Positions 55,897 to 64,000 of a stretch of DNA of 64,000 bases are shown here, piece after piece. The notes beneath the pieces are model-generated. The model worked only from the letters and a program-made list of their open reading frames with translations, did no database searches and was not told where the DNA came from. Origin of the DNA: Ecdyonurus torrentis (Eukaryota; Arthropoda; Insecta; Ephemeroptera; Heptageniidae); contig OX439133.1 in the NCBI GenBank assembly GCA_949318235.1, forward strand, positions 20,227,993 through 20,291,992, in the 5' to 3' direction. The translations under genes were made by a program, and so were the position numbers. Position 1 is the stretch's first letter; each line of letters opens with the position of its first letter.

Positions 55897-56503
55897 GAAG
55901 ATACCTAATCCTAATGTATAACTGTTCAAGATTTCATATTTTTCTTTTTTAACCATTTTTTTTTGTCTTATCACGCAGTAGCTGATTTCCCGCCATATAA
56001 CAAATTGTGTGAAATGGTTAACCACCCACGTAAAATTACAAGTGTTGCTCGTAAACTCTGTTTTCTTGCACAAAAAAAAAAAAAAAAAAAAAATGCGCAT
56101 TCCATTTTAATAACCAAAGTTGATCGTCATTTTAGGAGCAGAAAACAGGGTTTACAAACAGTAATAATTATACTCATTATTCAATTTGAATTATAACCAT
56201 ATATTTGGGTTAGATGTAAGAACAGACCATACATTTGTAATGCATTCCAAAATTTCATTTTTATATATTATTTTTTTCTATTAAATATCTTTTGAATGAA
56301 AGACGAATATTTAACATCTCTACCACTTTCTGGCTTGACAGTTTAAAGAACTTTCTTAAATAATTTCCTTATTCCTTAATTGATTTATTTATTTTAAAAA
56401 TAACAATTTATTAATAAAATGATTACGGATGCTCGCGCAATACTGAAGAATACAGAGGTTATTGAAAATAATGTTCTATTTTTACATAATAGTAAGGTGA
56501 AGC
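55735..56503 (+). repeat. Duplicated block, copy 1 (TTAA-4 part plus flank)
   Basis: It starts as TTAA-4 sequence (TAGGCTCTTATGAGACTATA; CAGCATGATAACACCC; GCAGTAGCTGATTTCCCGCC). It continues into about 450 bp of other sequence: GTGAAATGGTTAACCACCCACG, GGGTTAGATGTAAGAACAG, CTTTCTGGCTTGACAG, GAATACAGAGGTTATTG and AGGTGAAGCTTAAG. The same order occurs at 62095-62960. A poly-T tract (55865-55889) lies inside. Confidence 0.75.
56042..56166. mobile_element. H6 hairpin MITE, copy 2
   Basis: GTTGCTCGTAAACTCTGTTTT pairs with AAAACAGGGTTTACAAACAG. The interior has ATGCGCATTCCATTTTAATA and GTTGATCGTCATTTTAGG. It is absent from the paralogous block at 62215-62270, so it inserted after the duplication. 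Confidence 0.75.
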
Positions 56504-56841
56504 TTAAGTGAGTAGGGTACTGACCTTATATCTCAAAAACTATACGTGTTTTGGGTCTAAATTTGGTGTCATTGTGTAGCTAAGGGCCACACCTAGCCGT
56601 GATAAAAATTTCATGATGTTTTACTTTGCTGAAAAAAATGAATGAAATTAACATTGGGCCTTATGGGCTTAAAAATTTAAAAAAAATCATATAAAATTAA
56701 TTTGCACGGTGAACTCCCATTTTTTTTTTTTTTTTATTTATTTGAAATTGTCTCTAGTTGAAGTATCATTGTGCAAAATTTCAGATTTATTTGACGATAA
56801 AAGTTTGAGTCTAATGGCCGACGTCGGTCCCTTACTCCCTT
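56504..56841 (+). mobile_element. TTAA-3 element, copy 4
   Basis: It runs from TTAAGTGAGTAGGGTACTG to GTCGGTCCCTTACTCCCTT. The interior matches the other copies. The right TTAA is degraded (TTGT). Confidence 0.8.
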
Positions 56842-57229
56842 GTCATTTACGGAGGAATTCTCTGTTTCAACAGTATTATGATAAGGATGATCACTGATAT
56901 TATATATTGATATTCTAATTCCATCATTCATTTGTATTCATTAGTAATCTTGTGTATTTTCACGACGTCTATAGTCCTACTACTTGATGAAGGTATAAGA
57001 TTGCAATTTCTAACTACGCTGAAAGTGAAGTCAGATTAAATATAAAGGGTGTGCCAAAACGATATAAAGCCTATACCAATAACATTGCACCTTTATTCCA
57101 TCATAACTTGGTAACTAATTACTCGATATTATTGAAATTTACACCAAAAGTTTAACAAAAAAATAAGCGATGCGACGAAAAAAAAATCAAATTTATTTTC
57201 CAAATATTTGAGCAAATTATTTTTAATAG

Positions 57230-57405
57230 AAGAACGCCTGTAAAGTAGGCAGCCAGAAATACAAGGCCAAGCAAAATATTTTTCTCCCTTCTCTCGCCAC
57301 TTCCTGTCGCCCGAGCAGTGAGAGCCGTCGTCGACTCAGCATTATATTTTCTTGCAGAATATTGTATGTTTGGTTTTGTCACATTTTGTTCTTTCACAAA
57401 ATTAA
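57230..57405 (-). repeat. Dispersed repeat R15, copy 1
   Basis: On the minus strand it contains AAACATACAATATTCTGCAA, GAAAATATAATGCTGAG and GCGACAGGAAGTGGCGAGAG. The same words in the opposite orientation lie at 59165-59300. GGGTGTGCCAAAAC at 57046 is near but may be unrelated. The 81-codon frame is not recognised as a protein. Confidence 0.55.
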
Positions 57406-57882
57406 AATTTCATTCTTTCTCGCGTCGTTGTGCTGCTTTGTTGAATATGTAATTCTGAATTCAGTTATTACTGCTACTTTTTTTTTTACAAAATAAATAA
57501 ATCTTATACTTGTAAATTTATTCTTGTAGAATAAAACACGGAAAATGTTTACCTATTGCATGCTGCATTTGTGTATCATAAATCATAATATATAATAATA
57601 TATTATGTAATATGTATAGCATTTCATTCATAATAAAATAAATTCAGTAATTACTGATATTCTTTAATTTTTGACAAGATTTTTTTTTTTTTTACCTTTT
57701 CTTTACAAAGTTTTTTTTTTTTTTTTTTTTTTTGTATAAAACATGGAAAGTATATAAACTACGTTTGCGCGCATTACGTCATATTGTGCTGCATTTATGT
57801 CCGGATATACAGCAATAATAGAATATTCAACATTTAGATTTATATAAGTTTTATTTTGACATTTTGATTCATAAAATTTAAG

Positions 57883-57887
<5 letters not shown>

Positions 57888-57973
<86 letters not shown>

Positions 57974-57977
57974 TCTC
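57888..57977. repeat. (CT)n microsatellite, about 90 bp
   Basis: A nearly perfect CT run ending CTCCCTCTCTC. Confidence 0.95.
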
Positions 57978-58269
57978 ATGCGATTGCTTTACTAAATATA
58001 TTATATTCTGAATTCAGTGATGACACTGAAACAGTTTATTTGGCTATAGTCGCTACAGGCAATAATGTGACTCAATTTTTTTTAGATTGATTGTTTGATT
58101 GTGAGAGAGAGAGAGAGAGAGTATTCTCCATTTATTATTTTATTTTGATACATTATTTTTCTGTTAGTTTTCGCTTTCTTATAATTGTTGCGATCATAAA
58201 ACACGGAAAGTAAAAATTTTAATTTATACTTTCCGTATAAATATATTACGTAATATATTACGTTTCATA

Positions 58270-58271
<2 letters not shown>

Positions 58272-58349
<78 letters not shown>
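58272..58349. repeat. (CT)n microsatellite, about 78 bp
   Basis: A perfect CT run. The 112-codon poly Arg-Glu frame on the minus strand is its translation. Confidence 0.95.
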
Positions 58350-58352
<3 letters not shown>

Positions 58353-59099
58353 GAGTATAAAGATTGAAGAAGTCGACAAGAAGACGATACAGCGTGTAAC
58401 ATGTTCGCTGCGATAGTCGAGCGGAGGGTAGTAATATTTTATTATACGCTCGCCGTTCATTTCCTGGATAGAGGGACAGTCACAATAAAAGAGGCTTTGA
58501 TTTGCAAAAATATTTTTATGTTTCTTATTTATTAGAATAACAGAAAAAAAAAACAAAAACAAAAAAACAGATGTTCTTCAAAGCTCAGGCCTGCTTATTA
58601 AATATATTATGTTCCCCCTTTTTATATATATATATAGAAAAAAAAATCGAGTCTTTTTATTTTCTTGTCAAAAAAATGTATTAGTTACTACAAATTGCAG
58701 TTATAGAATTACATATTTATATATAAAATCAAGTGCACGCATACTAAACGCGAGATAGAGAGAGAGAGAGAGAAATCGTAGTTTTATATGAAACAAAATT
58801 TACAACATAAAACTTGAATACAAATTATCTACATTTTGGATGTTATTATTTATTTCTTATGACATAAATAAATATCAGGTGATTTACACATTCCGTGATT
58901 CATTCAGCAAGGAAAAAATAGTAAACAGAAATGCAAATTATTAAAAATACATAATAATAAAAATAAATTAAAAATACCATGTATCTCTCTCTCTCTCTCT
59001 CTCGCAATGCATAAAAAAAATGAGAAATCAAATTTCTTGTCAAGTAACGTGTCCATATCAGTTATTATCACTGAATTAGAATTATATTTATTTATAATA

Positions 59100-59345
59100 T
59101 AGGAGGTGCGTGCGATATGAGAGCTGAGAGAGACCGAGAGAGAGAAAGAGTGTGGAATAAAATTTTAACTTTATAAATCATGGAACAAATCTTGACAACA
59201 TCAAACATACAAAATTCTGCAAGAAAATAATACTGAGTGAGACGGCCGGTTCTCACTGCACGTGCGACAGGAAGTGGCGACGGTTGGGGAAGAAATGGTT
59301 TTCCCGACTCTCTAGCTGTCACTTTGATTAGGAAAACAATCACTC
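59100..59345 (+). repeat. Dispersed repeat R15, copy 2
   Basis: AAACATACAAAATTCTGCAA, GAAAATAATACTGAGTGAG and GCGACAGGAAGTGGCGACGG, in the same order as copy 1 on the opposite strand. Confidence 0.55.
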
Positions 59346-59739
59346 GGACAACCAACATGACTAAATAATAATTATAATAATTTCGATTTTTTTTTCGGTG
59401 GGTAGATACGATTACGCTGATAAAAATGATGTAAAAATAAATTCAAAAAAGTTGGTACATGGACGACACTGTTGGAAAAACGAAACGCCATAAGGTATAT
59501 AAGGAAGACAAGTAACGCCATCCATTGATTTAGTTATGCGGATTTCATTTATGTACATCGTTAAAATAATATAAATATATTTAAAAAAATAAATAAATGA
59601 AATATTATTATTATACGGTATAATTGTTTAAAAAAAATTTAATATTAAAATTTAAAAAACAAAATGAATGTTTTAAAATAATACGTACATAATTAAGAAT
59701 ATTTTCATATTTTGTTTTATTATTTACACATACTTTAAG

Positions 59740-59860
59740 TATAGGGTGTACCGTATATTCAGTCATACTGAATGCGCTCCGTCGCCATACTGAAGCAATG
59801 CATAACATAGTTCATCATAAGATAAACTTATGGGCTATTTTCTTTGGAATATTAATTTAT
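59740..59860 (-). repeat. R7 repeat fragment, copy 7
   Basis: GCGCTCCGTCGCCATACTGA, then AAGCAATGCATAACATAG and GGGCTATTTTCTTTGGAAT, in reverse family order. The 86-codon frame across it is not gene-like. Confidence 0.6.
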
Positions 59861-60110
59861 TCTTTGTTAAAGACATTCTTTACAGAGAAGACAAGTGTTA
59901 TTCCCATACCTTCTATAGTGTCTCTGAGGCATAAATTACCAAAAAAAAAATCTTTTTGGTCAAAAATGAATTTAATTGGGTTAATTAAATTAATATGTTT
60001 AAGAGCCAGAGCAGTTGCCATAGCGGTGTGTGGCAACATTGCCCAAAAAGAAATGTAGGGGGGTCATAAGTGTATGAGGGATATGTTAAAAGTGAAAAGA
60101 TAGTTACACA

Positions 60111-60517
60111 ATAAAGAAGGTGAGCTATTGTCATAAAACTCACTCAGGTAGAAAGGATTAAATTAGTGAGTTAAAATAAAATTAATTTTGTTCTCTGATC
60201 ATTGTGCGAACAATTTATTTGTAATTGTCACAAAATTTGCATTGGAATTCATACCAAAATCAACTTCCTACCCCAATTAGAAGAAAAGATTTTAATATTG
60301 ATTTATTAATCAATAATTGGTCTAATCAATTTTAAAACCCTTCTAATTGGGCTAAGAATTTGATTTTGGTATGAATTCCAATGCAAATTTTATAACAATT
60401 ACAAATAAATAGTTTGCACAATGATCAGAGTAAAAAATTAATTTTATTTTAACTCACTAATTTAATCCTTTCTACCTGAGTGAGTTTTATGACAATAGCT
60501 CACCTTTTTCATTTTAT
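60111..60517. mobile_element. 407-bp palindromic element
   Basis: Arms of about 175 bp share GGTGAGCTATTGTCATAAAA and ATTCCAATGCAAATTTTA-type words with their complements. The loop is about 45 bp (60290-60335). Arm identity looks high, over 90 percent by eye. A single copy, no coding capacity. Confidence 0.8.
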
Positions 60518-60749
60518 AAGAAACTGAAATTCAAATGGCTCACCACTCATCACCTGTAAAATTTGACGTTGTGACATTTGCGTTTCATCTCTGACGTCAG
60601 AGAAGAAGAACTTACTAACAGTTATTATTTTTTTTCTCCCTTATGGTCCACTTGTCACGTGTGGCAAGGGTAAAATTAAGTCCAGTTTATAATGATTAAA
60701 AAAATAAAAAATACTTGTCGGAGTCCGATAGTGCCACTTTAATATTATT

Positions 60750-61030
60750 TTTCTCGCATACCTGAAAACATAATTCAACCTATTAATGCTCTCAAAAATA
60801 TTGCTAAAAAAGCTCAAGACAGCGGTCCTTCTTATCCAATTTCTTGTCGCAGAGATAAGAGTTTGGCCTGTGTTAACTTTATGGACGCTATCCCAGGGGC
60901 GGAGCTTAAAGTACAATAAGAAACGACTGCTGTCCTAGGGTTAAGTATTTTTAAAAAGGTATAAATGTATAATTTCCCGTACCGGCACATGTTATTTAGT
61001 GCTCACATATGGCGTCAACTTTTATATGAA
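60750..61030 (-). repeat. R7 repeat, copy 8, interrupted by R9
   Basis: CTCGCATACCTGAAAACATA, AATGCTCTCAAAAATATTGC, then R9, then TATTTTTAAAAAGGTATAAA and GGCACATGTTATTTAGTGC. Confidence 0.65.
60812..60945. mobile_element. R9 short TIR element, copy 2
   Basis: Reverse of the 54097 copy: AGACAGCGGTCCTTCTTATC at the left, TTATGGACGCTATCCCAGGG in the middle, GACTGCTGTCCTAGG at the right. It interrupts R7. Confidence 0.75.
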
Positions 61031-61092
61031 TGCAAGCACCCTATTTACATAAATACTAGAATGTAACTAACAGACACGTAATACACTAAAAG

Positions 61093-61411
61093 TTAAAGAC
61101 GTAGAACACCTTGAACAAAAAACTTGCCTAATATCCTAACATACCAAGAAATCAACATTATTTTGTCCGGAATCATTGATTTCTTATTTATTTTCCATTC
61201 ACATAATGTCATTTGCGGGTTTATTACGTCACAGCTTGCCTGTTTCCGCGCGCGTAGACCAGGCGAGCTGTGACGTATAGTAAACCCGCAACTGACATTT
61301 TGTGAATGGAAAATAAATTAGAAATCAATGACTCCGGGCAAATTAAAGATGATATTTAGGTATGTTAGGATATTAGGCAAGTTTTTTGTTCAAGATGTTC
61401 TACGCCTTTAA
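61093..61411. mobile_element. TTAA-2 palindromic element, copy 5 (complete)
   Basis: It runs from TTAAAGACGTAGAACACC to GATGTTCTACGCCTTTAA, 319 bp, with complementary arms around TCCGCGCGCGTAGACC. The 3' 50 bp are repeated in inverse at 62036-62089 as part of a larger palindrome. Confidence 0.88.
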
Positions 61412-62089
61412 GAAAGTTAGCATAAATTGCAGGGACGCATTTTAGCTTGAACCAATCAGATTCGAGAGATTGTTTGGGTAGCCAATAAGAGCGCTAGAAA
61501 ATCTAGGAACTTTTCTTTAAGTGCGCCTTTCAATCTAATTTTCTGCCTAAAACGTGAGGTTGTTGCTTCTGTCTTAAGGGTTGTATCTCAAAATCTAAAA
61601 AGAAAACTTTGACACTTTATGATTTCATTTGAAAGTTTATAGTAACAGCTACCTACGAAAACGTTTTCAGAAACTGAGACCATCATATAAGAGAGAAAAT
61701 AAATATTAAAATTAACATGGGCTCTTATGGGACTAAAACGTCAAAAAATTAATCATTTAAAATATAGCATAGTGACCCCACTTTTATTTTGAAAAAGTCC
61801 TATCCTAACATTATATTATCACTGTGCAAATTTTCAATTTTTTTTTTTTTTTTTAAATCTCTACAACCCTTAAGACAGAAGCAACAACCTCACGTTTTAG
61901 GCAGAAAATTAGATTGAAAGGCGCACTTAAAGAAAAGTTCCTAGATTTTCTAGCGCTCTTATTGGCTACCCAAACAATCTCTCGAATCTGATTGGTTCAA
62001 GCTAAAATGCGTCCCTGCAATTTATGCTAACTTTCTTAAAGGCGTAGAACATCTTGAACAAAAAACTTGCCTAATATCCTAACATTTTT
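61359..62089. repeat. Near-perfect palindrome with a TTAA-4 element at its centre
   Basis: The arms 61359-61573 and 61874-62089 appear identical by eye, including GCGCTAGAAAATCTAGGAAC and GTTGTTGCTTCTGTC with their complements. The TTAA-4 copy sits exactly between GTC and GAC. If it is removed, the centre reads GTCTTAAGAC, a perfect palindrome. The outer 50 bp of each arm are TTAA-2 sequence. Confidence 0.9.
61574..61873 (+). mobile_element. TTAA-4 element, copy 5 (complete)
   Basis: It runs from TTAAGGGTTGTATCTC to CTCTACAACCCTTAA, 300 bp, with inverted ends and TTAA duplicated. The interior contains GGGCTCTTATGGGACTAAAA and TAGTGACCCC. This defines both ends of the family. Confidence 0.88.
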
Positions 62090-62094
62090 AATGA

Positions 62095-62960
62095 AAAAAA
62101 AAATTGTATAAATTGATCCTAAAGTATCACTAAGCAAAATTTCAGTTTTTTTCTTTCTTTACAAATTTTTAGTCTAATTCAGCAGTACCTGGTTTCCAAC
62201 CATAAAATAAAATGTATCAAATGGTTAACCTTCCACGTAAAAGCCCTTATACTAATTATACAATTTTGATTATAACCATGTTTGGGTTAGATGTAAGAAA
62301 CAGCCCATACATATGTACAGTAAGACATTCCATAATTTGTTTTTTATATATTTTTATATTAAAGTAATAGACCAGAGTAAAACATAAACATTTATATCAC
62401 AAAACACTTGATGGAACATATATAAATAACATTAGTTTGTCTCAAAACCCAACTGTAGCTCCGTAGCAATTATCAGTAATTTCGATTTATGCAACCCACA
62501 CAACATTTTCATATTAATTTTTGTATATTTCTGACGTCATGAACACGAATAGTTATAACTATTCGTGTTTATGACGTCTATGACGTTTATACTTTACAGT
62601 ATTTTCACGCTCTCTCGTGAGGTTACATTAACATTCTGGTAAAAATTGTTAACAGTTTTGAAGATCCCATTTCGTTTATATTCATTCAAAAGCACATGTT
62701 ACTTTATGTGGTCTATGGCTTTAAATATCATTTGAATGAAAGAAGAATATGCTATTAATTTATATTACAATTTCTGGCTTAACAGTTAAAAATACTTTCT
62801 AAAAGAAAATAAATAATTTCTTTATTTTTTAGGTGATTTATTTGTTATTATTTTAATTAAAAATAGTATTTTAAAATGAATACAGAGGTCATTGACAATA
62901 ATTTTTTTTTTTTTTTTTTAATTTGAACATAATAGGAATGTGAAGCTTTAATCATCGCAT
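62095..62960 (+). repeat. Duplicated block, copy 2
   Basis: It matches 55735-56503 in order: AGTATCACTAAGCAAAATTT, GCAGTACCTGGTTTCC, TCAAATGGTTAACCTTCCAC, GGGTTAGATGTAAGAAACAG, then (after a TTAA-1 insert) TTTGAATGAAAGAAGAATAT, TTTCTGGCTTAACAG, GAATACAGAGGTCATTG and GTGAAGCTTTAA. Confidence 0.75.
62359..62724 (-). mobile_element. TTAA-1 element, copy 8, with an empty site in the window
   Basis: It runs from TTAAAGTAATAGACCAGAG to GTGGTCTATGGCTTTAA. The paralogous block at about 56280 has a single TTAA where this copy has the element flanked by two, giving direct evidence for TTAA duplication. It includes TGACGTCA at 62532 and a small local duplication (GAATAGTTATAACTATTCGTG). Confidence 0.88.
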
Positions 62961-63000
62961 TGTTTAATGAAAATTTGTTCATTATTAATCTCCTGTATTG

Positions 63001-63908
63001 CAGGGGCGAATCCAGGGGGGGGGCGGTGGGGGCGACCGCCCCCCCCAAACGGCCCACGTGGGAGGAAAAAAATGAGCAAAAATTGAAAAAAAAATTAGTC
63101 CATAAAAAATTTTTTTTGCGCCTTCGGCGCAATTTTTATTGCTGGATAAGCGTTTGAATCCTGATTATATAACAAAAAAAAAATTTTTTTTACATCCCCT
63201 AGTTGTCATGTCATCAGGGTAATATAATATAAGAGATATAGTTCTGTTAATACTTGGACATCCACGAAATATTTTGCTTGCGAAAAGAACTAAAAAAAAA
63301 AAAAAAAAACTTTAATGTAAATTTGATAATTTTTATTTCAAAATATTTTTCCATCCAAATACAAGTTATGTTTTACAATATATCATAAAAAATTGTTTTG
63401 CACTTTTTAAAACAATTATGAATCATAATAGTTTTAAAAAGTGCAAATTTTTTTTTAGTAGATTGGTATATACCAAAAAAAAAAAAAAAAGATATAAAAA
63501 AATATATTAATAATAATATTACACAATATTTATATAGTAATTATTTTTTAAATTTTGCCCTTTTTTTCAATATTTTTTTTTTCATTGAAATAATAACATT
63601 AATAATAATTTAAATTTAACAGAGATCAAAATAGAAAATATATTTCAGAAAATATTTTGTATTCTTTTACTTTTTTTTTTTTTTTTTTTGCTTACATAAA
63701 AAAAAGGAAAAAAATACAAAATAAAAAATTTGGCAATTCAAGAATATTTTTTCAAAGGCATATTAATTTTGCATTTTTTTCCAAAAAGGGGCGTGGCCAA
63801 ATAAAATTTTTCGCCTGCGGCGCGCTACCCCCCCCCCCCCCCGGTCATTCATGTTTATTTTCCTGGGAGATCGCCCCCCCCCAAACAAAATTCCTGGATC
63901 CGCCCCTG
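63001..63908 (-). mobile_element. 908-bp non-autonomous hAT-like transposon
   Basis: The ends are CAGGGGCGAATCCAGG and the inverted CCTGGATCCGCCCCTG. CTGTATTG is directly repeated at 62993-63000 and 63909-63916. The right 140 bp (CCAAAAAGGGGCGTGGCCAA and CCTGCGGCGCGCTACC) is the reverse of the left end of the 1552-bp element. The left end differs, with GCGCCTTCGGCGC and G/C runs. No transposase frame; poly-A/T tracts fill the interior. Confidence 0.88.
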
Positions 63909-64000
63909 CTGTATTGTGATCAATGATCATTGTTATCACTCGGATTGCTCTTATAATTAACTATCATTCACAACAAAAACTTCTATTTTATCATGATAAG

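Larger units (their letters stand above)
57406..58870. other. AT-rich DNA with CT/GA arrays
   Basis: Between the two large CT arrays there are repeated words such as AAAACACGGAAA(A/G)T (57533, 58196) and GAATTC-type words, plus a (GA)n at 58100-58120. No gene recognised. Confidence 0.5.

Noticed and set aside
57037..57130. GGGTGTGCCAAAAC as a transposon terminus
   Set aside because: It resembles ends of some DNA transposons, but I found no matching inverted terminus nearby.
59798..60058. 86-codon frame with hydrophobic start
   Set aside because: It begins inside an R7 repeat fragment and shows no recognisable domain; an opposite-strand frame overlaps it.

Overview
This is AT-rich, repeat-dominated DNA from an animal nuclear genome, most likely an invertebrate. 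The signs are very long dinucleotide and tetranucleotide microsatellites, non-LTR (LINE) reverse-transcriptase remains, a probable tRNA-derived SINE, and many nested short terminal-inverted-repeat (TIR) elements. I cannot name the species: the LINE tail types seen here occur in arthropods, molluscs and cnidarians. I see no host protein-coding gene, intact tRNA, rRNA or CRISPR array. Nearly all short open frames are translations of microsatellites, poly-A/T tracts or inverted repeats.

Coding remains come from four retrotransposon copies. One is a long, open but 5'-truncated LINE reverse transcriptase (34797-37064) with its catalytic motifs and a 3' (AAATC)n tail. The others are three C-terminal fragments: 1263-1509 (frameshifted), 12811-13176, and 55095-55680 on the minus strand. 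An isolated LINE/SINE-like 3' hairpin lies near 12038, a SINE-like sequence at 32237-32545, and a tRNA-like sequence at 48451-48525.

The rest is layered non-autonomous DNA transposons. Five families (called TTAA-1 to TTAA-5 here) have TTAA at both ends; two near-empty sites in the window confirm TTAA duplication. Two elements with CAGGGGCGGA-type ends (39617-41168 and 63001-63908) and a pair of 262-bp twins (31154-31415, 50522-50783) each have perfect 8-bp target duplications, pointing to hAT-type transposition. Other families are palindromic hairpins or dispersed repeats defined only by multiple copies in this window.

Region by region: 1-10 kb holds LINE tail debris and TTAA-1/TTAA-2 copies. 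10-25 kb holds large microsatellites, TTAA-1/3/4/5 and dispersed repeats. 25-33 kb holds a composite inverted repeat around AT tracts, twin copy 1 and the SINE. 33-38 kb holds the main LINE. 38-46 kb holds a hAT element nested in another TIR element, plus palindromes. 46-54 kb holds an inverted-repeat element invaded by a 702-bp TIR element, twin copy 2 and a three-level nest. 54-64 kb holds a LINE fragment, a duplicated 0.8-kb block, a near-perfect nested palindrome and the second hAT element. The elements do not form a pathway; the layout records successive insertions.
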